Source: Deinococcus aerolatus (GTDB taxonomy: Bacteria > Deinococcota > Deinococci > Deinococcales > Deinococcaceae). From it: a stretch of DNA of 23,803 bases. Shown piece by piece: positions 8,304 to 16,297 of this stretch. The position numbers and the translations under genes are program-made. The stretch lies in NCBI RefSeq assembly GCF_014647055.1, contig NZ_BMOL01000019.1, positions 32,853 through 56,655 of the forward strand. Reading direction: 5' to 3'. Under the pieces are notes generated by a model. That model searched no databases, was not told where the DNA came from, and saw only the letters and a program-made list of their open reading frames with translations. Numbering within the stretch: the first letter of the stretch is position 1; each line of letters begins with the position of its first letter.

Positions 8304-10418
8304 ATGACCACCCAGACCCAGACCGCCGCCATCCTCCGCCCCGCCTCCTACGTGTCCGGCCAGTGGCACGCCAACGCCGACGGTCAGACGCTGGTGGACG
8401 CCGTGTATGGCCGCCCCATCGCCGTGATTTCCTCGGAGGGGGTGGATTTTGCTGGCGCGCTGGCCCACGGCCGCAAACACGGCGCGGCGCTGCGGAAGAT
8501 GACCTTCCACACGCGGGCGCGGGCGCTGAAGGCCCTGGGCCTGTACCTGATGGAGCGCAAGGAGGAGTACTACGCCCTGAACCTGCTGACCGGCGCCACC
8601 CGCCGCGACGGCTGGGTGGACATCGAGGGCGGCATCGGCACCCTGCTCAGCTACAGCAGCATGGCCCGGCGCGAGCTGCCCGACGAGCGCTTTCTGCCCG
8701 AAGGCAAGGTAGAGACGCTGGGCCGGGCCGGCACCTTCGTGGGCCGTCACCTGATGGTCCCGCGCGAGGGTGTGGCGGTGCAGATCAACGCGTTTAACTT
8801 TCCGGTGTGGGGGATGCTGGAAAAGCTCGCGCCCGCTTTTATTGCTGGGATGCCCAGCCTGGTCAAGCCCGCGCCCCAGACCGCCTACCTAACCGAGCGC
8901 GTGGTGCGCGACATCATCGAGTCGGGCCTGCTGCCCGAGGGGGCGCTGCAACTGGTGATCGGTGAGCCGGGCGACCTGCTGGACCATGTGCGCGAGCAGG
9001 ACATGGTGGCCTTCACCGGTTCGGCGGCAACGGCCGCCAAGCTGAAGGTGCATCCCAACATCATCGCCCACTCGGTGCCGTTCAACGCCGAGGCCGACAG
9101 CCTGAATGCCTCGGTGCTGGGCCTGACGGTGACGCCCGACAGTCCCGAGTTCATGCTGTACGTCAAGGAGGTGGCCCGCGAGATCACCGGCAAGGCAGGC
9201 CAGAAATGCACCGCCATCCGCCGCGCCATCGTGCCGTCGGGGATGGTGGAGGCCGTGACCGAGGCGCTCAGGAAGGAGCTAGGCAAGATCACGCTGGGCG
9301 ACCCGGCCCGCGACGACGTGCGGATGGGCGCACTGGTCAGCGTGGAGCAGCGCGACCGCGTGCGGGAAACGCTGGCAGAACTGCGCCGGGAGGCGCGCGT
9401 CGTGATCGGCGGCGCGGAGGGCGAGCTGCTGGGCGGGGACCGCGAGAAGGGCGCGTTCCTTGATCCCACCGTGCTGCTGTGCGACTCGCCGCTGACCGCA
9501 ACGGGGCCGCACGAGCTGGAGGCCTTTGGCCCGGTGGCAACGCTGCTGCCCTACGACTCGCTGGACGACGCCATCCAACTGGCACGCATGGGCCGCGGTT
9601 CGCTGGCCGGCAGCGTCATCACCCATAGCCGCGCCGAGGCCACCGAGCTGGTGCTGGGGCTGGCGAGTACGCACGGGCGCATTCTGGTGCTGAACCGCGA
9701 TGACGCCAAGGAAAGCACCGGCCACGGCTCCCCGCTGCCGCAGCTGCTGCACGGCGGCCCTGGACGGGCGGGTGGCGGCGCGGAGCTGGGCGGCATTGCG
9801 GGCGTCAAGCACCACATGAACAAGGTGGCGGTACAGGCCGACCCCACCACCCTGGCCGCCATCACCCGCGAGTTCGTCCCGGGCGGCGAGGTCCGCGAGG
9901 ACGTGGTGCACCCATTCCGCAAAACCTTCGACGAGATTCAGGTGGGCGACAGCCTCCTGACGCACCGCCGCACCGTCACCGAGGCCGACATCGTGAACTT
10001 CGCGGGCCTGACCGGCGATCACTTCTACGCACACGTGGACGAGATCGGCGCGAAGGAGGGCATCTTCGGGCGGCGGGTGGCGCACGGCTACTTCCTGATC
10101 TCCGCCGCCGCCGGAATGTTCGTCTCGCCCGCCCCGGGGCCGGTGCTGGCAAACTACGGGCTGGAAAACCTGCGCTTTGTCGAGCCGGTGGGCATCGGCG
10201 ACACCATCCGCACCCGCCTGACCTGCAAGCGCAGGGTTCGCAAGGATCTGCGTCCGGACGACAAGCAGCCCACCGGGGTGGTGGAATGGCACGCCGAGAT
10301 CACCAACCAGAATGATGAACTCGTTGCCACCTACGACATCCTGACCCTGGTGGTGCGCGCGCACGACCGCTTCGACGCCCCGGCCCAACCCGGACCGGAA
10401 GGCGCAGCCCAGGCGTAA
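8304..10418 (+). CDS. paaZ: bifunctional aldehyde dehydrogenase / MaoC-type enoyl-CoA hydratase (PaaZ type)
   Basis: In phenylacetate catabolism PaaZ opens the oxepin-CoA ring with its C-terminal hydratase domain and oxidises the released aldehyde with its N-terminal NADP-dependent dehydrogenase. The 704 residues divide into ALDH (1-about 520) and MaoC hot-dog (about 545-690). The ALDH nucleophile is C302 (GQKCTAIRR) with general base E263 (NAEADS), 39 residues apart as in E. coli PaaZ (E256/C295). The hydratase pair is D572 and H577 (GDHFYAH), again with the E. coli spacing of five, so both sites look intact. The start is ATG 8304 with AGGAG at 8293-8297; the frame is open further upstream but that part does not read as protein. 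No other paa gene is in the window. The gap 8058-8303 shows a possible -10 (TATGCT, 8252-8257). Confidence 0.92.
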   Translation: MTTQTQTAAILRPASYVSGQWHANADGQTLVDAVYGRPIAVISSEGVDFAGALAHGRKHGAALRKMTFHTRARALKALGLYLMERKEEYYALNLLTGATRRDGWVDIEGGIGTLLSYSSMARRELPDERFLPEGKVETLGRAGTFVGRHLMVPREGVAVQINAFNFPVWGMLEKLAPAFIAGMPSLVKPAPQTAYLTERVVRDIIESGLLPEGALQLVIGEPGDLLDHVREQDMVAFTGSAATAAKLKVHPNIIAHSVPFNAEADSLNASVLGLTVTPDSPEFMLYVKEVAREITGKAGQKCTAIRRAIVPSGMVEAVTEALRKELGKITLGDPARDDVRMGALVSVEQRDRVRETLAELRREARVVIGGAEGELLGGDREKGAFLDPTVLLCDSPLTATGPHELEAFGPVATLLPYDSLDDAIQLARMGRGSLAGSVITHSRAEATELVLGLASTHGRILVLNRDDAKESTGHGSPLPQLLHGGPGRAGGGAELGGIAGVKHHMNKVAVQADPTTLAAITREFVPGGEVREDVVHPFRKTFDEIQVGDSLLTHRRTVTEADIVNFAGLTGDHFYAHVDEIGAKEGIFGRRVAHGYFLISAAAGMFVSPAPGPVLANYGLENLRFVEPVGIGDTIRTRLTCKRRVRKDLRPDDKQPTGVVEWHAEITNQNDELVATYDILTLVVRAHDRFDAPAQPGPEGAAQA

Positions 10419-10469
10419 GTCCCAGCTGTTGTCTCTAGAGGAGTAGCAAGTGGACCGGCGTCTGCTTGC

Positions 10470-10475
10470 TACCTT
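10470..10475 (+). promoter_or_regulatory. -10 box (TACCTT) of a leaderless transcript
   Basis: TACCTT ends exactly 6 nt before the ATG at 10482, and no SD is present. An AGAGGAG at about 10435 is too far upstream to serve this start. Confidence 0.5.
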
Positions 10476-10481
10476 CTTTGC

Positions 10482-10871
10482 ATGACCACCCTGATCACCG
10501 GACTTGATCACGTTCAGGTTGAAGCCCCCGCCGGCTGCGAGGCCGCCGCCCGCGCCTTTTACAGCGGGTTTCTGGGGTTGCCCGAGCTGCAAAAGCCCGC
10601 CGCGCTGGAGAGGAATGGCGGCGTGTGGTTTGCCCTGCCCGACGGGCGGCAACTGCATGTGGGCGTCGCCCCCGATTTCGTGCCGCGCGAGAAGGGGCAT
10701 CCGGCGCTGCGCTGCGACGACATTGGCGTGTTCGGGGTGCACTGCGACTCGCACGGCGTCGCCTACGTTTCGGACGCTGAGGCGGGCGTGCCGCGCGTGT
10801 TCCTCAAAGATGCCTTCGGCAACCGGCTGGAAGTGGTGGAGGGTTCACATCCCAGCGTGTTGCTGGAATAA
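10482..10871 (+). CDS. VOC (glyoxalase-fold) family protein
   Basis: 129 residues with the paired beta-alpha-beta-beta-beta units of the vicinal oxygen chelate superfamily. Possible metal ligands are the His in GLDHVQVE near the start, one or both His residues in QLHVGVAP and GHPALRC, and the Glu in the closing NRLEVVEG, which is the usual arrangement for a metal-dependent VOC enzyme (glyoxalase, dioxygenase or thiol transferase). The substrate cannot be told from the sequence. It starts 63 nt after paaZ but has its own leaderless promoter signature, so a role in the same pathway is only a guess. It is followed by a good terminator. Confidence 0.85.
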   Translation: MTTLITGLDHVQVEAPAGCEAAARAFYSGFLGLPELQKPAALERNGGVWFALPDGRQLHVGVAPDFVPREKGHPALRCDDIGVFGVHCDSHGVAYVSDAEAGVPRVFLKDAFGNRLEVVEGSHPSVLLE

Positions 10872-10880
10872 CCGAAGACG

Positions 10881-10924
10881 CGTGGGGAGCGCTGCTGGAT
10901 GCGCGGTTCAGCTCCCACGTTTTT
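10881..10924 (+). terminator. Rho-independent terminator after the VOC gene
   Basis: CGTGGG(G)AGC at 10881-10890 pairs with GCTCCCACG at 10911-10919 (9 bp, one bulged G) across a 20-nt loop, followed by TTTTT at 10920-10924. The remaining gap to 11142 holds no gene that I can support. Confidence 0.65.
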
Positions 10925-11142
10925 GGCAAGGGGCAGATTGTCGTTTCGTGTGAGGGGTGGCCCGCAGGCGGAGACGCCGAGCGGCTCCTGAGGCATACCG
11001 CAGGGCCGGAGGACCACGCCAGCCTGCTTGAATGCCGCAAGCGCAGGCGCCGCAACGATGGGCATGGCCGCTGACGCCCCCTTCCAAGCCGCGCAGTCGG
11101 GAGCCCGGCGCGGCTGCGTGCCGCCTCGCCTGCCATTGCGCC

Positions 11143-11148
11143 TATCCT
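11143..11148 (+). promoter_or_regulatory. -10 box (TATCCT) of a leaderless transcript
   Basis: TATCCT ends 7 nt before the ATG at 11156. The 7-nt gap GTGAGAG is too close to the start to act as an SD, so a leaderless start fits better. Confidence 0.45.
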
Positions 11149-11155
11149 GTGAGAG

Positions 11156-13762
11156 ATGTCCATGAATGCAACCGACCTGATTCAGTCCTACTTTGACCCC
11201 GATGCGGTGGCGCGGCTGGCCCAGGCGGCGGGCCTGGATCCAGAGACGGCCGGGCGGGCGCTGGCCGCCGGTCTTCCCCTTCAGCTGCGAGCACTGGCCG
11301 CAGCTGCCGGCACCCCGGAGGGCGAGGCCCTGATCGCCGACGCCGTGGAGGCGCTGCCCGGCTTTGGCAGTGTGGGCGCAGCGCTTGATGAACCCGGCGG
11401 CGCGGCGAATCTGCAGCAGGCTGGTGAATTGCTGGCCCCGGCGCTGCTGGGAGACGCGGCGGAGACCCTGCCCGCACAGGTGGCCGCGCAGACGGATGCG
11501 GACGCCACCGGAACCCAGCAGCTGCTTCAGCTGGCCCTGCCGCTGCTGCTGAGCGCCCTGGGCCAGCGCGGACTGAAGGCTGGAAACGTCGCCCCACTGC
11601 TTGCGGGCCTGGGCGGTCTGGGGAAGACGGGGGTAGCCACCACAGAAACCGCATCCCCCAGCGTGGAGGCACAGGCGGCGGAATCCGTCACATCCCGGCC
11701 CGTGGGCCTGGATAAGCCCGTCCCAGAGGGTACTGTTCGCGCAGTTGAAGTTGACCAGACTGTTGTTCCCGATGCTGTGGTGGATCAAGCTCCTGTTCCA
11801 GGGACTGTGGGTCCGGAAGTGGCCGGGCCAGGAGCTGGTGTACCGGAGGTTCCTGCTCTCTCGCCGGAGCCCCTGGCCGCCGTGCCCCCCGAGGCTTCAG
11901 GTCTCAGCACGCCTCCGCTGGAATCTGCGCCGTCCGCCGACGTCCTGCCGGACCCCAGCACGCCGGAGGGGCTGTTGAAGTACCTCCAGACGCAGTTCAG
12001 CGGCGCGGTGGGACAGCAGATCGGCGCGCTGGCCGGGTACGGAGGCGGCGCCAAGCGGCAGGCCGCGCTGGCCGCGTTGCCGGTGGTGCTGGCCGCGCTG
12101 GCGGGCAAGGCGCAGGCCGGGGGCAACCTGGACACGCTGGCGCGTCCCTTCGCGCCGTTGACCTCCGGCAGCGGGCAGATCGATACGGCGCTGCTGGACA
12201 GCCCGGTCGAGGTGGCGCGCATCGAGGGCCAGGGCCGCGGCCTGCTGCCCTCGCTGTTCGGGGATGTCAATGCAGTGACCGGGCGGCTGGGCAGCGCACT
12301 GGGCGGCAGTGGCGACAGCTCGCGCCGCCTTCTGGCCCTGCTGACCCCGCTGGTCCTGTCGGTTCTGGGCAGCGCCCGCCCGAACGGACTGGGGGCCGTT
12401 CCCTGGGCGGGCCTGGCCGAAGGCCTGAAGGGGGCGCTGCCTTCCGGCTTCTCCAGCCTGGGCGTGCTGATCGGCAGCCTGGTGTCCGGAACGCCGCTGC
12501 CCGGCGCGGTCCCTGCGGCGGTGCCCCTCCCCCGTGCGGCCCCCGCAGCGGCCCCGGCCAGACCCTCGCCCCTCAAGCCGGCCCGCCCGGCCCGCTTCGA
12601 GACGCCCGCGCCGCCTCCGCCCCCACCCGCCCGCAGGCGCGGGGGCTTTCCGCTGTGGCTGCTTCCGCTGCTGCTCCTGCTGCTGCTGGGCGGCTGCTGG
12701 GTGTTGCAAAACCGTGCGCCCACCACGCCCACACCGGTCCCGGGCGACTCCTCCAGCGGAACCACCGGAACCGGGGGCATGCCTGGTATGCCGGTACAGA
12801 CGGTCTTCACGGCCCCCGAGAGCGGCGCGGCGGTTCCGGCAGGCGGCTTCACCCTGCGCGGTACCGGTCCCGTCGGGGAAACCCTGACGGTGCTGCTGGG
12901 CGACCGCCAGATCGGAAGCCCGACCGTTGGCCCGGACGGAACCTGGAGCCTGGACGTGGCAGACGACACACCCACAGGGCCGCAGACCTACACGCTCCGA
13001 AACGCGGCGGGTGGGGAAATGGCCGCGCTGAATGTTGTGGTGGGGGCAACGGACGCTGAGGGGGCCGACACCGCACCCGCTGCATCGGGCGGTGCAGACA
13101 CGGGCGGGGCCGAGACCGACGGGGCAGGCCCCACCGCGCCGGAGGCCACCACCCCGGAAGGCGCGGCACCAGCCCCGTCAGGAGCCGCTGACGGCGCGGC
13201 GGGCGTGACCGTCGACAGCCCGGCCCGTGGCGCACAGGTGTCCGGCGCAGGCTTCACGCTGTCGGGCACCGGCACGGCGGGCCAGAGCTTCGAGGTGCTG
13301 GAGGACGGCGTCAGCATCGGCCGCTTCACCGTGGGCAAGGACGGCACCTGGACCCGTCCGGTGCCTGCTCCCGGTGAGGGCGAGAAAACCTACGCGATCC
13401 GCTCGGCGGCAGGCGATGAGGTGGCCTCGGTGCCGGTTGTGGTTGGGGCCGCCCCCACCGGTGCCCGGGGCACGTCCTGCACGCAGCCCCTGAGCGTCAG
13501 CCTGCAAGACGGCGAGACCGTCACCGCCCCCTACCGCTTCGGCGGCGAGGGCCGCGGCCGCGCCTACCTGGTGACCGTCAAGCGCGGCGACCGCACTGTC
13601 GGGCGCAGGACCGTGCGGGTGGGCGCAGGCTGCACCTGGAGCTTTACCAGCAATCCCGGTGTCCGGGACGGCCAGGCCGCTAGCGTCACCTACGAGATTC
13701 GCCCGGCCAACGCCAGTGCCAGCGACGAGCCCGGCGCCCGCCTGACCCTGAACGTCCGCTAG
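11156..13762 (+). CDS. membrane-anchored protein with two DUF937-like domains and two Ig-like repeats
   Basis: 868 residues in clear modules. Residues 1-165 are a DUF937-like helical domain (TDLIQSYFDPDAVARLAQAA, then LLLSALGQRGLKAGN). Residues 165-270 are a Pro/Val/Glu-rich linker. A second DUF937-like domain spans about 272-440 (LKYLQTQFSGAVGQQIGALA, later LLALLTPLVLSVLG). A Pro/Ala/Arg-rich stretch then precedes one membrane helix near 500-520 (FPLWLLPLLLLLLLGGCWVL). Two Ig-like repeats follow at about 546-630 and 683-765, each with a GFTLxGTGxxGxxxxVL core and GPDGTW or GKDGTW. A final domain (770-868) has Cys near both ends. The two Arg before the helix suggest DUF937 inside and Ig outside. 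Function unknown; a link between cytoplasm and cell wall is inference. It has its own promoter box and terminator. Confidence 0.85.
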   Translation: MSMNATDLIQSYFDPDAVARLAQAAGLDPETAGRALAAGLPLQLRALAAAAGTPEGEALIADAVEALPGFGSVGAALDEPGGAANLQQAGELLAPALLGDAAETLPAQVAAQTDADATGTQQLLQLALPLLLSALGQRGLKAGNVAPLLAGLGGLGKTGVATTETASPSVEAQAAESVTSRPVGLDKPVPEGTVRAVEVDQTVVPDAVVDQAPVPGTVGPEVAGPGAGVPEVPALSPEPLAAVPPEASGLSTPPLESAPSADVLPDPSTPEGLLKYLQTQFSGAVGQQIGALAGYGGGAKRQAALAALPVVLAALAGKAQAGGNLDTLARPFAPLTSGSGQIDTALLDSPVEVARIEGQGRGLLPSLFGDVNAVTGRLGSALGGSGDSSRRLLALLTPLVLSVLGSARPNGLGAVPWAGLAEGLKGALPSGFSSLGVLIGSLVSGTPLPGAVPAAVPLPRAAPAAAPARPSPLKPARPARFETPAPPPPPPARRRGGFPLWLLPLLLLLLLGGCWVLQNRAPTTPTPVPGDSSSGTTGTGGMPGMPVQTVFTAPESGAAVPAGGFTLRGTGPVGETLTVLLGDRQIGSPTVGPDGTWSLDVADDTPTGPQTYTLRNAAGGEMAALNVVVGATDAEGADTAPAASGGADTGGAETDGAGPTAPEATTPEGAAPAPSGAADGAAGVTVDSPARGAQVSGAGFTLSGTGTAGQSFEVLEDGVSIGRFTVGKDGTWTRPVPAPGEGEKTYAIRSAAGDEVASVPVVVGAAPTGARGTSCTQPLSVSLQDGETVTAPYRFGGEGRGRAYLVTVKRGDRTVGRRTVRVGAGCTWSFTSNPGVRDGQAASVTYEIRPANASASDEPGARLTLNVR

Positions 13763-13783
13763 CGCTCTGGGCCGCAGGCAAAT

Positions 13784-13825
13784 CAGAGGTCCGTCCCCCC
13801 ACCGGGTAGACGGACCTCTGGTCTT
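13784..13825. terminator. hairpin terminator between convergent genes
   Basis: CAGAGGTCCGTC (13784-13795) pairs perfectly with GACGGACCTCTG (13809-13820), a 12-bp stem with a 13-nt loop, followed by GTCTTT on the plus strand and GATTT on the minus strand. It serves the DUF937 gene and probably fcl. Confidence 0.75.
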
Positions 13826-13847
13826 TGTGCCGCGTTGCCAGCAGGCT

Positions 13848-14804
13848 CTAGCTCAGCACAGCCTCGCCACGCACCTGGCCTCGGTGGGCCAGATACCACG
13901 CCACGGTGCTGCGCAGCCCGTCTTCCAGGGCAATGCGGTGGTGCCAGCCAAGCGCGTGGATGCGGCTGACATCCGTGATCTTGCGCGGCGTGCCGTCGGG
14001 CTTGCTGGCATCGAAGGCCAGTTCGCCGGGATACCCCACCACGGCCCGGATCTGCTCGGCCACCTCGCGGATGCTCAGGTCCTGGCCGGTGCCCACGTTG
14101 ATCGGCCCCGGCTCAGAGACGTGCTGCATCAGGAACAGGCAGGCGTCGGCCAGATCGTCAACGTGCAGAAACTCGCGCAACGGTTTTCCGCTGCCCCACA
14201 CGCTGACGGTGGGGGTGCGGGCCTCGCGGGCGTCCACCATCTTGCGGATCAACGCCGGCAGCACGTGGCTGCCCATCAGGTCGAAGTTGTCGCCCGGCCC
14301 GTAGAGGTTGGTGGGCATGGCCGAGATAAAATCCGAGCCGTACTGCGCGCGGTACTGGTCGCACAGCTCTATGGCCGCGATCTTGGCCACCGCGTAGGCG
14401 CGGTTGGTCTCTTCCAGCGGGCCGGTCAGCAGGGCGTCCTCGCGCAGCGGCTGCGCCGCGTCACGCGGGTAGATGCAGGTGGACCCCAGGTTCAGCAGCT
14501 TGCAAACGCCGGTCACGTGGGCCGCGTGGATCACGTTGGCCGCGATCATCAGGTTGTCGTACAGGAACTCGGCGGGGCGGGTGCTGTTGGCGTGAATGCC
14601 CCCCACCTTGGCCGCGGCCAGGAACACGTACTGCGGACGCTCGGCCTCAAAGAAAGCCTGCACCGCGGCCTGATCGCGCAGGTCCAGCTCACGGCTGCCC
14701 CGCGTGACGATGTCCGTGAAGCCGTCGGCCTTCAGGCGGCGGAGCAGCGCGCCGCCCACCAGCCCGCCGTGCCCGGCCACGTAGATGCGGTCCGTGAGGC
14801 GCAT
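13848..14804 (-). CDS. fcl: GDP-L-fucose synthase
   Basis: Epimerises and reduces GDP-4-keto-6-deoxy-D-mannose to GDP-L-fucose with NADPH in the cytoplasm. 318 residues. The Rossmann loop GHGGLVGG is at 11-18, and the catalytic triad of the SDR family is complete: S108 (LGSTCIYP), Y137 and K141 (YAVAK). Other landmarks are NLYGPGDNFD, GSGKPLREFLHVDDLA and the C-terminal GWHHRIALEDGLR. The ATG at 14804 shares one base with the gmd stop (TGATG), so the two are translationally coupled, in pathway order gmd then fcl. GDP-fucose would feed an exopolysaccharide, S-layer glycan or glycoprotein; no glycosyltransferase lies in the window. A shortened, mutated paralogue lies at 19285-20025. Confidence 0.95.
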   Translation of the reverse strand: MRLTDRIYVAGHGGLVGGALLRRLKADGFTDIVTRGSRELDLRDQAAVQAFFEAERPQYVFLAAAKVGGIHANSTRPAEFLYDNLMIAANVIHAAHVTGVCKLLNLGSTCIYPRDAAQPLREDALLTGPLEETNRAYAVAKIAAIELCDQYRAQYGSDFISAMPTNLYGPGDNFDLMGSHVLPALIRKMVDAREARTPTVSVWGSGKPLREFLHVDDLADACLFLMQHVSEPGPINVGTGQDLSIREVAEQIRAVVGYPGELAFDASKPDGTPRKITDVSRIHALGWHHRIALEDGLRSTVAWYLAHRGQVRGEAVLS

Positions 14805-15850
14805 CAGAATGCTCCGGCTCCCTTCAGCGCCACCGTGTGGCCCGCCTCACGCAGGGTCCGCTCCTGGCGGGCCAGTTCCATGTCGTGCTCCACCATCTCG
14901 CGCACCAGTTCCTCGAAGGTGGTCTTGGGGGTCCAGCCCAGCTTCTCGCGGGTCTCGGCGGCGTCACCCAGCAGGTAATCCACCTCGGCGGGGCGGAAGT
15001 AGCGGGGATCGATCTCCACGTAGTCCTCGTGGTTCAGCCCCGCCAGCCCGAAGGCCCGCTCGGCGAACTCACGCACGCTGTACGCCTCGCCGGTGGCAAT
15101 GCAGTAGTCGCGCGGGGCGTCCTGCTGCAGCATCATCCACATGGCTTCCACGTAGTCGCGGGCGTGGCCCCAGTCGCGCTTGGCGTCCAGGTTGCCCAGG
15201 TACAGCTTCTTTTGCAGGCCCATCTTGATGCGGCCCACCGCGCGGGTGATCTTGCGGGTCACGAAGGTCTCGCCGCGCCGGGGGCTCTCGTGGTTGAACA
15301 GAATGCCGTTGCAGGCGTACAGGTCATAGGCCTCGCGGTGGTTGACGGTCTGCCAGTACGCATAGACCTTGGCCACCGCGTAAGGGCTGCGCGGGTGAAA
15401 CGGGGTGTGCAGGCCCTGCGGGGGCGCGGCCGCGCCGAACATCTCGCTGCTGGACGCCTGGTAAAAGCGCATGGGGTTGCCGGTGCGCCCGCCCACGTCG
15501 CGAATGGCTTCCAGCAGTCTCAACGCGCCCAGGCCGGTCACGTCGGCGGTGTACTCGGCCTGGTCGTAACTGACCTTGACGTGCGACTGCGCGCCCAGGT
15601 TGTAGACCTCGTCCGGCTGCACCTTTTCCAGTAACGCCCGTACGCCCGAGGCGTCGGCCAGATCTCCGTAGTGCAGGAACAGCCGCGCGGCCGGATCATG
15701 GGGATCGTGGTACAGGTGATCGATGCGCTCGGTGTTGAAGGTGCTGGCCCGGCGAATCACGCCGTGAACCTCGTAACCCTTGTCCAGCAGCAGCTCGGTC
15801 AGGTAACTGCCGTCTTGTCCCGTAATGCCTGTGATCAACGCTTTTTTCAT
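14804..15850 (-). CDS. gmd: GDP-mannose 4,6-dehydratase
   Basis: Converts GDP-D-mannose to GDP-4-keto-6-deoxy-D-mannose, the substrate of the next gene. 348 residues, normal length. The NADP-binding loop [10 protein letters not shown] is at 8-17, the active-site SSSEMFG at 133-139 (E136), and Y157 with K161 form [21 protein letters not shown] and [11 protein letters not shown] are highly typical of Gmd. The start is ATG 15850 with AAGGAT about 6 nt upstream. It is first in the gmd-fcl operon and divergent from the large regulator gene at 16298, with 447 bp between them, which suggests shared control. Confidence 0.97.
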   Translation of the reverse strand: MKKALITGITGQDGSYLTELLLDKGYEVHGVIRRASTFNTERIDHLYHDPHDPAARLFLHYGDLADASGVRALLEKVQPDEVYNLGAQSHVKVSYDQAEYTADVTGLGALRLLEAIRDVGGRTGNPMRFYQASSSEMFGAAAPPQGLHTPFHPRSPYAVAKVYAYWQTVNHREAYDLYACNGILFNHESPRRGETFVTRKITRAVGRIKMGLQKKLYLGNLDAKRDWGHARDYVEAMWMMLQQDAPRDYCIATGEAYSVREFAERAFGLAGLNHEDYVEIDPRYFRPAEVDYLLGDAAETREKLGWTPKTTFEELVREMVEHDMELARQERTLREAGHTVALKGAGAF

Positions 15851-15914
15851 ATGTCATCCTTCGTGCCGCGCCCGGCTGCGGACTGCCGCCGCCACTCTAC
15901 CGGGCGCGTTGCCC

Positions 15915-15920
15915 ATTATG
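15915..15920 (-). promoter_or_regulatory. candidate -10 box (CATAAT) for gmd-fcl
   Basis: On the minus strand CATAAT matches the -10 consensus at 5 of 6 positions and lies about 65 nt before the gmd ATG. No recognisable -35 sits 16-18 nt upstream, which would suit an activator-dependent promoter; the direct repeat at 15956-15977 lies 35 bp upstream of this box. Confidence 0.35.
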
Positions 15921-15955
15921 TTCGGCCAGCGTGACCGAGGCTGCGTTTCAGAACC

Positions 15956-15977
15956 GTAAACACCCTGTAAGTTCCCT
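15956..15977. repeat. 11-bp direct repeat pair, candidate activator site
   Basis: GTAAACACCCT (15956-15966) followed directly by GTAAGTTCCCT (15967-15977), 8 of 11 matches. Heptad-like direct repeats with 11-bp phasing are the usual target form for SARP-type activators, and the gene alongside encodes a protein with that kind of N-terminal domain. This is an inference from layout only. Confidence 0.35.
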
Positions 15978-16297
15978 GCCAGACCCCGCCGTCTAGGCTG
16001 GGGGCCGGTGCGGGACCCTGCGTCTCGTGCCGGAGCGGACGCCGCGTGGCAACACGCCGGACCTCGTCGCTGCCAGGCTGCCAGGAGCGGCCAATCTGAT
16101 TTCAGGCTGACGGCAAATGAGGCGAGGTTCACAGAAGTTTATCTTCGCGGCGGTTCCGGACTACAGAATAAGAACATTGCACGCCAGCAACCAGCAGGCG
16201 TCCCAGTTCTCACCCTCCTCCTTTCCGTGCCGCCCTGCGACCGGCACTGCCCGCACGATGATCGGCCCACGTTGATCGCCCCGCACGGAGTCTAGTC

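Larger units (their letters stand above)
15851..16297. other. 447-bp intergenic region between gmd and the regulator gene
   Basis: No credible gene. It holds a CATAAT -10 candidate for gmd on the minus strand, an 11-bp direct repeat pair (15956-15977), a TAGGCT -10 candidate on the plus strand (15994-15999), a small GCGTG-GCAA-CACGC hairpin (16044-16057) with a GNRA-type loop, and an 8-bp tandem repeat GCTGCCAG (from 16069). The regulator has a GGAG 7 nt before its ATG. Confidence 0.5.

Noticed and set aside
9279..10754. Long minus-strand open frame of 491 codons opposite paaZ
   Set aside because: It is a shadow of G+C-rich codon bias: His/Gln/Ala/Gly-rich, no SD, no recognisable domain, fully opposite a certain gene.
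13827..14978. Plus-strand open frame of 383 codons opposite fcl
   Set aside because: Shadow of fcl and gmd, no start signals, composition unlike a real protein.
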